Shown here piece by piece: positions 47,736 to 59,372 of a stretch of DNA of 64,000 nt. The notes below the pieces were generated by a model. It searched no databases. It had not been told where the DNA came from and was given only the letters and a program-made list of their open reading frames with translations. Position numbers and translations under genes: made by a program. The stretch's first letter is position 1; every line of letters starts with the position of its first letter. This DNA comes from Coprinus comatus (lineage: Eukaryota; Basidiomycota; Agaricomycetes; Agaricales; Agaricaceae): contig JAWPGT010000002.1 in the NCBI GenBank assembly GCA_034638255.1, positions 1,054,001 to 1,118,000 of the forward strand, given 5' to 3'.

Positions 47736-50037
47736 ATGTGGACGCCACTGCTGGCCGCGTCAACCCTCCTGAGCCTGTTTTTACCATCTATTGCTCAGAT
47801 CTCCCTCCCTAACCCTCCATACCTTCCCCCGAACGTAACCGCTGGAGCTCAGCCGTCATTAGGTGGTTATCCCAACCGACACTGGACCAATCTGCTTGGC
47901 ACTCTTTTGTACTTCTATGATGCCCAGAGAAGTGGTAGTCTACCAGTGTCCAATCGTGTGCCGTGGCGAAACTCGAGCGCGATAGGCGATGGGCGGGATG
48001 TAAATGTGGATTTGAGTGGTATGTCAATCGGGGCATAGTGCAATTGTTTAGGTAACTCATCACTACTGCTACAGGTGGATACTACGACGCAGGAGGTAGA
48101 TACTTTCCATATTTTTGTACTTTAGAAACCAAGAACTAATCCTCCCACCAGATTATATCAAAGCAACATTCCCTCTTGTGAGTAGCCGGAAAAATTTCCC
48201 CATTAGTCGTAACTAATTGCATTAGAGCTTTACTCTTATGTCAATCTGTTGGGGGGCTACAGACTTTGGACACGGTAAATAATTTCCAAAAATACTGGAG
48301 TGACATCTATTAATACTGAGTTCAGGTTATGATTTGGCCAATCAAACGGTCTACCTTGATGATATGTTACGATGGGGACTTGGTTGGCTTATGAAGGTAA
48401 GATTCATCCATAACGCATAGTCTATATATCTCACATTTGACACAAGGCACACCCCAATGATACCACTCTTTACGTTTTAGTCGGTGACCGTTAGTTCTAT
48501 TCTTATCATCACCATAAAGTATATCCTTACAGTATATCACAGCCGACAAGCACAATGCTTATTGGGGCGGAGACCGCAATATTCCTACCCCCCGACCAAT
48601 ATACCATATTGATGCTGTTAATCCTGGCACGGACGTGGCTGCTGGCGCAGCAGCAGCCTTTGCCGCCTGCTCAAATCTATACTCCAATAAAGGTTTCAAT
48701 AATACTTATTCCGGTCCTGCCAACCTTACCGATACCTCCTATTCGGATACTTTACTTACACATGCTTCGTCTTTATACTCCTTCGCTGTGAATGCCACAG
48801 GAGGCCGGAAAGTCTACCAGAGATCTGTTCCCATTGTGGCTGATTCTTATGCTTCTTCTGACTATGGAGATGAACTTGCTATTGCTGCTCTTTTCTTGGC
48901 TCAAGCGACGAACTCCCAGGATATGTTCAGTCAAGCAGAAATGCACTGGTCGAGATATAACTTGAATAACCAGGACCGTGTTTTTAACTGGGATTCTAAA
49001 GCTCCGGGATTACCGATCCTTTTCACTCAAACCCTTCGTAGTTCTCCTTTTCTGGGAATGTATCGGACTGGCAATTTAAAGCGGAAACATACCTCGATAA
49101 AATTGTGGAACGTCGAAGTCCAGGACGGATGACGAGAGGTGAATTTTTATCATCGTTCTATACATAATACTACCACTAAACTGTATGACAGGGGGTCTTT
49201 TGTATTATAATGGCGATTCTGATTCTACCAGTCTTAACCCAGCTCTGAATGCTGCAATGCTTCTCATCCGCTACGCGCCTTACACATCGTCGTTTGAGAA
49301 AAGAGCTGCATATATTGTGAGATTTTTCCTTACCGATACTAACATATGACAGTTGAACGAATGGCATGGAATTGATCATAGAACTTTGCCCAATCCCAAC
49401 TTAACTACGCACTAGGAAATAACTCGATGTCAGGCAAGTATATGTCTCTAAACCCATTCCTTGATAAGAAACAGGCTAACTTTTTTCCGTTCGCGTTTGT
49501 TTTAGTTCCGTATGTTGTTGGAGTAAACCCCAATTCTCCTTCCAATCCACATTCAGCAATGGCACATGGAGGTAATAACATTAGTGCAATTGATACCGAC
49601 CCCGCATCAACAACCTACACTCTCTATGGAGCAGTCATAGGTGGACCCGACGTTAACGACAACTTTTTTGATTTACGAAGTGATTGGCCGCAAACTGAAG
49701 TAAGATCATATCTCTCTGAAGAGCTAAGGTTAATTGTCTACTTCTGCAGGTGGCTTTAGACTATAACGCCCCATTACTCACACTAGCCGCATACAACATT
49801 ATGCAAACCACAGTTGACCCATATTATGTCAACCTCGCAGCGGGCGCATATGCTAGGGTTAAACCAACTGGGTTCCCATGTGACGCTGCCTTCAGACAAG
49901 GTTGTCCTAATCCAGAACTTAGTCCTGGAGCAAAGGTAGCTATGGCACTTTGCATCACCATAACAGGCTTGGTTTTGTTCGGAATGGCAACGTACATGTT
50001 TGTACTGCAAGCTAGACAACCAAAACCAAAAGTCTAA
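47736..50037 (+). CDS. GH9 endoglucanase with C-terminal membrane anchor
   Basis: Inverting beta-1,4-endoglucanase. Signal peptide TPLLAASTLLSLFLPSIAQI. GH9 landmarks: SGGYYDAGDYIKATFPLSFT with the catalytic-base DAGD; DMLRWGLGWLMKAHPN; YVLVGDTDKHNAYWGGD; RPIYHIDAVNPGTDVAAGAA; SYASSDYGDELAIAALFLAQ; VVGVNPNSPSNPHSAMAHGG; and the acid in DWPQTEVALDYNAPLLTLAA. A final hydrophobic helix, GAKVAMALCITITGLVLFGM, with a basic end (RQPKPKV) ties it to the membrane. No cellulose-binding module is seen. Introns near 48025-48075, 48095-48150, 48180-48230 and later keep the frame; stop 50035-50037. Wall-bound GH9 enzymes of this type are common in basidiomycetes, where a role in remodelling the fungal wall has been suggested; activity here is inferred. 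About 575 residues. Confidence 0.88.
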
Positions 50038-50324
50038 AGTCACCTTTGCATTTAAAATCTATAATTTCATGTTGTATTTATCTTTGCTGCTGCAGCTTTT
50101 CTTTTCTTTTTCTTTTACGGTTTCTGCATATTCGCTTTACGTTATATCACGCCAGTTACGATATCTCCAAATCCAAACGATTACGCTTCTTATACCAATT
50201 TCACCAACTACTTGTTTTTATATAAACTTCACTTCCGCTTCGTTTTTTTTTTTTTCCGCAAAAAGGCGTCTACGAAAGAAAGAGGACAACATAATAAATG
50301 TAAAATTTAAGCTGAAGTTTTTAT

Positions 50325-53300
50325 TTAATACACCTGAGGATAGAATGTGAGCCAACCAATCCAAGTGCAACCTAACAAACAGAACTTACCTCGAGAACAT
50401 ATCGTTCTTCCTCCTTCAAACCCTCCAAATAATCACCCGCAACAGCGGTGGTTATGCCTTTATACTTAACCATCGCCTCTACTAAAGCTTCATAAACATC
50501 CGGAACTGGCCAAGTTGGTCCACAAAGGTAGAAGGCGCCTTCCTGATCATACAACATCTTTGCAAGTGCCTCCGAATCTTCCAACATCTTATGTTGAATG
50601 TATACCTTATTTTTCCCATCTCGAGAAAATGCCAAACCAGCACGAGTGACGACCCCATCAAGGATCCAAGCTTCAATCTCCTCTCCATAAAGATACTCTT
50701 GTGATTGATGTCTTGAACCGAAATAATAATAAACCGGGCCAATCTCCTGACCTTGTTCGGCGAGCCAGGCTAGGTGTTGCAAGAAAGCACGGAATGGTGC
50801 AGCCCCGGTACCTAGACCGGCCATGATGATCGGTTGCATTGGGTTAGGAGGCAACTAATTTCACGATTAATACAAGCCTTTCATGACATGAATTAAAACA
50901 AGATGCATACCTTCATCACGCTGGGTTTGATAGACACAGTGACCTTCTGGCCGATCTTCAAGCCTGCAAGGTAACGAGTACATTGGCCATAACGAGAAGT
51001 GCCTATATTTATAAAATTGAGAAGATACAACGGGATATAATTTATGTATTCAACTTACCGTTTGGGGTGAGCCAGTCAACTGTTACAACGAGGAGATCGA
51101 CACGGTTGCCCACAACGGCTTGAGAGCTTGCAATACTATAGTGACGAGGTTTGATGTCACCAATCAATTCACATAGTTTCTCGATTCCGGGTTTCGCACT
51201 TGGGTACGACCTCAGAATATCAGCAAAGTTAACCGTGTCCTTCTCTGATAACTTTTTGAAGGTCGCAGAACCCTCTGGAGAGCCGATGAAGAGGAGAGCA
51301 TATCGATCAACTGGGGCAGATGCGTATGCAGCCAGGTCCGTGTAGAAAGATTTGGTGGGACGACCGAACAGATCAACCTGCTGTTGCAATGCCTGGAACA
51401 CCGTACGTGTGTGTAATTTGTCGCTACCAGGGATAGGGATAGTAACGAGGTGGTTGGGGTCAACTCCGTACCATGTACAGAAGTCAAGGACTTCTTGTTC
51501 GTCATTCCAGCCATGAACGCCAAGAGCTTCTCCAATGGAATATTTTAGGTTGGTACCAGTCGTATCGAACTCGAGATGGAACACGTTACGGTCATATTCC
51601 AAAGGTGTAAGACGACGATTAACGGTACAGGTGACCAGGTAGGTGCGATCGGGAATTTCAGGGCGCAAGGATGGATTTTGAGTGCTCTCGTCGCTGAAGG
51701 AAATATCAGACGGAGCATAGATGGAAGGGAAAAGTAAGTGCTTGGCGGCATCGTGCCACGACCCCAACTTGGCGCCGTTTACGAGAGTATCACCGAGTTC
51801 AGTTTCAACGACGATAGCGTTGGCTTCGATGTTTTGCAGATTGATGGCGCCAGGTTCGGAAATAGGAGCAAATTCGACCTCACCCAAGCCTGACCAGGTA
51901 TGGCTACTGATCTTGGCCAAAGAAATGCCCTCGAAATTGTCTTTGAATAGCCTCTCCGCCAATTTGAGGACAAGAGGCTCACTCGCCACACCACCAAGGT
52001 AAAGGCGGAGGAATGCGAGGTATGTAACAATGTTTTGGAGAGCATCGTGGATGGGACCAGGGGCTCCGGCAAGTTTAGTAGCAACATCCTTCGCGTTAAG
52101 CGTGAAGATAGAAATATCCTTTTCGATTATGTGAGAAATGGTGGCAGGAGGCAGATTGGCTACAAGTTCTTCAGCGGTCCAGGCTGTGACTATCAAGGCA
52201 ACAGATCCTTGCCTGGAAAGATTGAATACTTCGTGGGATGACAACAAACTTTGGTCAAGAATGCCAATGAAGTCGGCTGAACCACTGGAGGAAGCCTCGA
52301 GGGGAACCTCGAGAGAGAGGGGTAAAATATTATGGGAACCTTTGGCAGAAGAGAGCAATAACCGACTGATCGTAATACCTCCTGCTTTCGAGAAGATGTC
52401 GTGGTCAATGAGAAGACGTGCGTGGATGGACTTGGTGGTAAAAAGGCTTTCTACCACATGAGATAAAGTTGACAAAGGTGACTGGGGGTTGCTGAGGAGC
52501 AGCAGACGCTTGGAGTCGGGGACTTGAATATCCGCTGGTGAGTTGGAGGACGGGATAAGGCTAGATACGTAGGCGGGGAAGGAACCAATGTTGTTCAAAA
52601 ACTGTTGTGTCTGCGAAGGAATGATGCGGCGTGGGTGTATTGACAATGAGCCTGTAGGTGTCCATAATGCACTGAAAACGTCACCGTAGAGATTTCCCTG
52701 TGTCAAAACATTTGGAACATCGTCAAATACATGTACAACCTTTACAGAAGGAGGCACCACAGCACGAAGGGTATCTTCATCCCAGGGACGAAGAACGTTG
52801 ACCGTGACAACTCCAAGACCTCCAGATGTATTTCGTTTAACAAAGGTTTGGGCAGCCAAAGCCAAGGGGCCGTTCAACAAGACGAGCACAGTATGCGCAT
52901 CAACATCTCCAACATAATCGAAGAACTGATATCCAGCCCTTGAGATAGCTTCTGTGACTGTTGTGGGGGAAGCAAGGTCTTCTGCAGGTGGAATGGAATA
53001 TCCAAATTCCCGTCCACTGGTATAGTGGTCGAAAAGGTGAATAATGTGCGAGCCTTTAAATTGGTATGCAAGGTTGGCAAAATCTACGGCCTGTTTGGGG
53101 GTGGAAGAAAGGAGAACGACAAGACCTTCAGGGAGCAGAGGCCAAGAAGAAGTCAACGAAGCGAGGCTCGGTGATAAAGAAAGGGACTCTCTAGCAGAAA
53201 CGACGGTTGGTACCTGCACAACGAGCCTACTCTCAGCGGAGGCAGGTGGAAGGTGTACAAGCGAAGGAATCATTAGAGCGAGTCCAGCAGGTGTTGTATA

Positions 53301-53666
53301 TGCAGTCAGTACTGCAGAGTTTCCCGCATCTACGCTGGTTCCCTGGGACAAACGGCCCACTAAACTCAGCCCCGCGCCAGCCCTGGTCTGTAGATCGACC
53401 ACAGGTGCTGTTCGCCCAGCTTGTCCCCACGATTTGGTCAAAGTGCCGAAGCCCACTTGCTCGGCGACATCAAATACATAAACGAAGGAGCTGTTGCATT
53501 TTTTAGAAGCAATGTGCTCCACGATAGTTGATAGTTGGACATGGGGGTTGTTGTAGAAGCTTTCCCGGAGAGCTAGGTCATGTTTGAGACGAGGTGAGGG
53601 TGGGGATGAAAGGGTGATACTGGATGACAATGGTGTCGAGGAACCGGAGCCGTTGAGTGCAACCAT
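50325..53666 (-). CDS. MET10: Sulfite reductase [NADPH] flavoprotein component
   Basis: Alpha subunit of the assimilatory sulfite reductase, passing electrons from NADPH via FAD to the hemoprotein subunit. The N-terminal half is a pyruvate:ferredoxin-oxidoreductase-like region without a flavodoxin domain (GSHIIHLFDHYTSGREFGYS; VTVNVLRPWDEDTLRAVVPP; DDVPNVLTQGNLYGDVFSAL), as in yeast Met10. C-terminal half: FAD domain YDRNVFHLEFDTTGTNLKYS, EALGVHGWNDEQEVLDFC, PRHYSIASSQAVVGNRVDLL, then the NADPH domain PIIMAGLGTGAAPFRAFLQH, YYYFGSRHQSQEYLYGEEIE, and GAFYLCGPTWPVPDVYEALV. The last coding exon is only 9 nt (50325-50333, Val-Tyr-stop), giving RYVLEVY, the usual end. Introns near 51000-51060 and 50855-50905. 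Methionine-biosynthesis gene, about 1,050 residues. Confidence 0.93.
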
Positions 53667-53808
53667 AGTGTACTTTGAGGCTTACTACACAGATCCATTA
53701 TTTTGTAGTAAGTGGCTTCTCTGATCAGCCAATTTATGCTCACAATTGCGTTTTCATTATCACGTGCATGTGTATGATACATTTGGCACAGCTATATTTA
53801 GGAGTACA

Positions 53809-54877
53809 CTACAAACGAATCGTATTGAATATCCGATCGCCCTATGAATACCGTGAATTTGCATTCGTATAACGTTCATGAATTCACATACCACATCACC
53901 TAGTCCTGGGCTGATTATTCCTTCAGCTGTAAGTTCATTGTCGATCCCTGCAACCCAAATCTTTGTATGCAAAAAGTGTCAGATTCTGTCGACAAACTGT
54001 AATCATAATAATTACATACCTCGAGGGCAGGATGTTCCGCTTGAATGTTTCTGAGTCCATCTGCGGAAGCCAGCACCGACAGTAACTTAATCTTCTCAAC
54101 TGTCAATTAATAAGTCAATAATAAATATCTAGTGCTCTCTAATTCCCGGCACGAACTTGGAACACCCCAATCAACGATCATAGTAAGCGCAGCAAGGGCC
54201 GTTCCACCAGTGGCAATGAGAGGGTCCAACAGAAATACTTGGTCAACCGGAACCACAGGAGGTAATTTAGAGTAATCTGATCGACCTGTGAGTATACACC
54301 GCATACTTCTCCTAAATCAATGCTTACATTCAACGGGTTGGAGTGATACCTTCTCTCTGAAGAGACCCAGGTGGTATACAGGGGCTTCCCTAATATTTGA
54401 ACATGAGCCAATCGTGAGTGTCGTTATTGCTCGTGACATACGGGAAGATCGACAGCTATCATGATGTTCAATGGATCAGCAGTAGTGTGGTTCAAGGTAT
54501 CACATACCAACGCATCCGACATACCCAGTCCAGCGCGAAGAACTGGCGTTAATCCAATACGGGACTTGATCTTCTGGCCATCGAATGTCCCGACAGGGGT
54601 TTCCTACCAGAGATTCCATTTTAAAATGTGCATGATCGCTTTAAATCTTGGTACATACGCCTTTGAAAGTTTCCATATCCAGGTCTTTAGAAGCCTCATA
54701 TCCCAGTAGGAAACTGATTCTGTGGATTCCCTACGGTCGATGATCAGTGCATGTGGTATGGTCACGGATCTAGGGGTTTACCTCGCGGAACTCTTTGGGG
54801 CTTGTAGCCTTCTGCCGGAGCTTTGAGAGCTCATTGTTGATGATGGGGTTGGATAGTTTGTTCAATTTAGTCGACAT
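53809..54877 (-). CDS. FUR1: Uracil phosphoribosyltransferase
   Basis: Salvages uracil to UMP with PRPP. Exon 1 MSTKLNKLSNPIINNELSKL, KATSPKEFREG. Following exons: RISFLLGYEASKDLDMETFK; GRDQKIKSRIGLTPVLRAGL-type region (GQKIKSRIGLTPVLRAGLGM); VYHLGLFREKVSLQPVEYY; PVDQVFLLDPLIATGGTALA, the PRPP loop; then KIKLLSVLASADGLRNIQAE. Final exon: GDRIFNTIRL, stop at 53809-53811, after VAGIDNELTAEGIISPGLGD. About 215 residues, seven introns. The same orientation as MET10, 142 bp upstream of it. Both FUR1 and MET10 are useful metabolic markers but no functional link is implied. Confidence 0.93.
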
Positions 54878-55067
54878 AATAGTGGAAGGAATACAAGAGA
54901 GTGAATTATGGTATTCGTAGATACGTGAGACTGAGTGGCATGTGTTCAATACAGCACGCTCAACCTAGATCAGGCTTCTTTATCTAATCTACTTTGTCTG
55001 TATCGGGGTTAAACGTTTGAACAGCACTTCAGACTGCGATAGGCAAACTGTACATCAACATGAACTC

Positions 55068-56416
55068 CTATCGTCTCTTATATTCGCATGGCTTCAGGAT
55101 ATGTCCTCGTGAGATTATCTTCAGCCATTCGTTATCACTCTTTGGTTTTCGCGCAACTTTCTTAAATTCGAACAAGGTGAAGTGAGTATTACTGTCGTCC
55201 TACGAATGTACATTAATTCCAATAAGATTCTTGCATTAAGCGTAAATGGTACCTTTGATTTCATTCGAAAACCAATATCGCCCACCAGGCTCTGAAATTC
55301 CTCAACGTTCGTAAATCGGCTAGCCACTTCGGCAATTTTGAGTTCGCCACTAAAATCAGTCAATAACGGGAAGGGGATTCGGGATTCGGGTGGAGAACGT
55401 ACTCTGGTTTCATTATCCTCCATGCTTCACGCAGGCATTGGGGCCAATTCGTTCCCATTAAACTTAGCGCACATATCACAACATCTACCACATGGGCGGT
55501 ACCACATGTTTTCTCTGACCCCTTCCCTTCAGACCCAGGCAATGGTATTCTCTCAAAAACATCCGCTTCAATTACATATTCACCATCGGATACTAAATCG
55601 TAGGATAACACATTTAGCCCTCGGGGTATCAGAGTCTTTGCAATTGTAGCATCTCCACAGCCCAAATCTGCGACTACTGTCCGAGGAGAATACGAGGAGA
55701 GACAGGATATATAATGTTGTACTGGATTCCTTGGCCATGATTGAACTTGATGTCGGAACCCTGTATGATACTTTCCAAACGCTAAGTCATCCTGAGATGA
55801 ACAAGAAAATCAGAATGCACCTCTGCAAAGACCTTGGGGTCTTCTTGCATTAGCCGACTAGCCTCACGACTTTCCGACTTGTACAACGTTTCATTGATCA
55901 TCCTAACCGTGGGATGAGTGGGTATAAAAATAGCCATTAAACCAATACACCAACCTAAATCGTGCACCGTCTAGGCTCTGTTTCATTTCTTGTTGTAACA
56001 GCGTAAGCTTCGGCCCCGAAGATGACGAAGTCAGGTTAGAAGACGAAGAAATGCTAAGTGTATCGTGTTTAGTTTTTGGTTTTTTTCACTGGACGAGACG
56101 ATTCTCCATCCCCGGAAAAAGGCATCAAGGGTTTTGGTCGTGAAATGATTTTGTTGGCCAAGTCGCCTGAAGTCCTGTGTGCATCAATCTGAATCTGTTT
56201 TTGCTTCTCCTTCTTCTCCTTCTTTTGTGTCTTTTTCTTCTGGACCTTTTTCTTCTCGTCTCCTCCAACAGTGCTCCTGATTTTTTCCATGATCCTGTCA
56301 AGATTGAGGTCTAGTCGTTCGCTGGTGGGACGTTTTCTTTTATTAGATGAAATCTCCTGAGACACTTGCACAGTTTTGTCAGGTACGTTCCATCCTGGTA
56401 CATCAAACATTGGCAT
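55068..56416 (-). CDS. RRP8: 25S rRNA adenine-N1 methyltransferase Rrp8
   Basis: Nucleolar SAM-dependent methyltransferase that makes m1A in large-subunit rRNA. N-terminal half is basic and low-complexity (EKKKVQKKKTQKKEKKEKQK), fitting nucleolar targeting. The Rossmann-like fold follows: FRMINETLYKSESREASRLM, HQVQSWPRNPVQHYISCLSS, motif I VVADLGCGDATIAKTLIPRG, acidic motif VLSYDLVSDG, and motif IV VVDVVICALSLMGTNWPQCL with REAWRIMKPEGELKIAEVAS. The last exon gives HFTLFEFKKVARKP and ILKPCEYKRR, stop at 55068-55070. Start at 56416 (MPMFDVPGW) is preferred to 56488. Divergent from the P-loop gene by about 300 bp. Identity is secure because of the SLMGTNW and WLKIISRG-type motifs. Confidence 0.94.
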
Positions 56417-56714
56417 TATGAGTATGAGGAGGAGAGAGGGGTGGATAGCTGGATGTGTTAAGAGCGGATTAGTTGAGTAGATGCACAACTTACGTAAACA
56501 CGGCTTAACACCGTCTCGCCGGACTCCTGTCTACTAACATGCTCCTTAGATCTCTTCTTGATCTTAAACTTGCTGCTACGCCGCAGCATAACCGCAGACA
56601 CTGAGGAGCATCCTTGCTTTGACCTCGTTTCATTCTTTTAACACACCTCTTTTATTATTGTAGTACGGGCCGGAAATAGGATGTATAACAGTCTTCTCCA
56701 ATGAAGTCTTCTTT

Positions 56715-58644
56715 TTGCTCTCTACCACTACCACTATACCCATGTCAACCATATCAAAAAAGAGTAACAAATTATCCAGCGAGTCTAGTGAATGGGACTT
56801 GCTGGACGATGTCAGCATCGTTCAATCTGCTGAGCCAACTAACATGCCCACTGTGCATGAACATTCGAATGCGCCTTTTATCATGCAGCCTGCCCTCCAG
56901 GACGTGCAAAAGCGGGCTCCCAACTCCCAGTATGGCCTCTTTGGCCAGGTGATCAATTCTTGGTATGATCCTCCCTACAGACTTGCTATGAATGGGGCCT
57001 AAAGCACTGAACAGGTCTCGAGGTGAGGTAGAGATGCCCACTGATAAGCGATTATATATGAATTGTGTATGCCCATTATCTTTGACATGAGCTTTACATT
57101 TAAACTTAAACAGAGTGCTCCTTTTTCGGCCGTTTTGTGTGGAGTTCAAGGTGAATATATCGTCTGGTCTTAACCCTCATTTTTTGATATCGATGTAGGC
57201 TCCGGGAAATCACATACGTTGTCCACCATGCTGGAGAACTTGCTCATTCCAAGGTATAAACCCATTGGTTCTTTAGATGAACCAATGAGTGGCCTTGTCC
57301 TCCACTTTGGTGAAGGCGGTCCCGCCTCGTTACCTAGCGAGGTAGCGTGGCTGGCTTCATGTTCGAAGAATTCCATCCAACTCCCAGAAGTTGTCGTCTA
57401 CGTATCTCCCTCGAGCATCAATACGATGCACAAAGTCTATACCCAAGCACTAGGTGACATCGTGGATATCAGGCCTCTATACTTCACTGAAGATGAGCTT
57501 GATGCTCAAGCATTCCTATCCATGATGTCTGTAAACTCATCCGACTCCGCCCCCCTCTACATGCAAATGATATTGGTAAGAAAACAAAAAATATTTTTCT
57601 TCCAGGAATTACTAATGTCCTTCCTTGTATCTAGTCTACTTTACGTCAAATGGGCGAAAACTTCACCTACAAATCCTTCCAGAAAGAACTTGTCGAACTC
57701 AAAGCAAATTTTAATCCTGCTCAGGCGGCTGGACTGGAGCAACGTATGGCTCTCCTGACTGCCTTTTTGGACCCATCCAAGAAACGTCTGAAGAGACCAG
57801 CACGCTTTGCTGCAGGCCAGTTGACCATCATTGACCTCTCGGATCCATTTATCGATTCTGACTCCGCTTGTGGGATCTTCAACATCATATGCAGACAGTT
57901 TGTTCGTGCCAATGTACAAGCTGGAAAGGTTTTGGTAATTGATGAAGCTCATAAGGTAAGAATTATATTCCCCAAGATTTCTGCTAGGGAATCAACTTCT
58001 TAAAAATCATAATCTTGTAACAGTACCTCTCCGCCGAGTCTGGCTCTCAAGAGCTTACTCAAAGGATTTTGAGTATTATTCGACAACAGCGACATCTTGG
58101 TATGCGGGTCATAATCAGTACTCAAGGTACGTTTGAATTTTCCTATGACATTGATGAATTATCTGGCTCACACAATCTTTCTTTCTTATATAGAACCTAC
58201 GGTCTTGCCATCAGTAATCATTGACCTTTGCAATGTGATTGTTTTGCATCGATTTCAATCACCGGCATGGTGGGCACATATAATGAAACATGTCTCCGCC
58301 GATTTTTCGTATTCAGATGTATTTGACCAAGTTGTCAGGCTCCAGGTATGGTCATAGTCCTATCAATATAAAATACAAGTCTGAATACCTAATTTTAAAT
58401 CCAGACGGGGCAATCAGTTGTTTTAGCACCATCTGCCATTGGGAAGTTTACAGAAAAAGAATTACCAACGACAGATACCGGTAGTAATTCCGGCTCAACA
58501 AATGGGAAAATAAGTAGACCGAAAAAGCCGGTGCCCATGCTCAGTCTATTTGGTCGCCGATATTTAATCTGTAAGACCAGGAGACGAGTGACGAATGACG
58601 GAGGTGCTTCTATTCTTGCTACGAAACAGAATGATACTGCGTAG
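56715..58644 (+). CDS. P-loop NTPase of HerA/TraG-like type
   Basis: Predicted ATPase of unknown role. Exon 1 starts at ATG 56715 (another in-frame ATG at 56742) and ends near FGQVINS. Two introns (56962-57015 and about 57066-57111) are needed before SAPFSAVLCGVQGSGKSHTL, with Walker A GSGKS. Then RPLYFTEDELDAQAFLSMMS, TLRQMGENFTYKSFQKELVE, FAAGQLTIIDLSDPFIDSDS, Walker B AGKVLVIDEAHKYLSAESGS and sensor-like RQQRHLGMRVIISTQEPTVL, IDLCNVIVLHRFQSPAWWAH. The end is poor in similarity. LVIDEAHKYL with the STQEP motif is the HerA-FtsK hallmark. Stop 58642-58644; about 500 residues. Only 26 bp from the convergent DUF952 gene. No partner gene (NurA-like) is in the window. Confidence 0.78.
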
Positions 58645-58669
58645 ATACTACTACTGCTGGTCCCTCACT

Positions 58670-59133
58670 TCAGAACTTCAACCACTCCGTATCCAATTTC
58701 CACCCTTCGTTTTCTACATTTTTGACTTTTTGTACATCAAATATTATGCTTTTTGTGATATTCTCTTCATACAAATGAGGAAAGAGATTGGTTTCACCAT
58801 CTCCTGGTGTAGATTGCGAAACTAAACATAATTCACAACATTCAAGCTTGACGTCAAACATAAAAAAATCGGATAAATACACTTACTTTTACCATCAGGG
58901 CTCTCCCATTTTATATTTTTCTCAACAACACGATTTTGTATCTTCACCAGATTCACTTCCTTTACATTTGCAAAGAATAATTTCAAAGTAGATGGAACTT
59001 GGACAGCCGTAGAAAGATGTATAAACCCCGACTGTTTGTCTAACTCGGTCTGGGGTAATACTTCTAGGGTTTCCAAGTCTGGAAGTTCGGAGTCGAGAAG
59101 GATTTTGTATAGATATTCTGGTGATTGGGACAT
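58670..59133 (-). CDS. DUF952 family protein
   Basis: Small protein of the DUF952 family (bacterial-like, function unknown). Start MSQSPEYLYKILLDSELPDL; the family core is QTELDKQSGFIHLSTAVQVP, STLKLFFANVKEVNLVKIQN and the end NLFPHLYEENITKSIIFDVQ. GFIHLST and FPHLY are the family motifs. An intron (about 58799-58896) is joined in frame as DGDGETNLFPHLY. ATG 59133 is chosen because the family begins right after it; the in-frame ATG at 59223 would add 30 residues. Stop at 58670. The gene is convergent with the P-loop gene and shares almost no spacer. About 110-120 residues, as usual. Confidence 0.82.
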
Positions 59134-59372
59134 TTTTGTGAGATTCGAGAGTATGCTTTCGTGGTTGGATGTTAACGTTGAGCGTTGGACGTCGAGACGG
59201 AAGTACCATATGTTGATCTTCATATATCATAAATCAGATTAATGATCACTTGATTTAATCAAAATCAGTTCACAAGCTCGATCCATTATAACGTCCCTTT
59301 ACAAAAACACACAATAACACAACGAAGAGTATATAGATATAGGTATATAAATACGGATAGCGTAAAAGGGTT

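Noticed and set aside
53044..53506. Plus-strand open frames opposite MET10
   Set aside because: They are antisense shadows of the long MET10 exon with no independent features.
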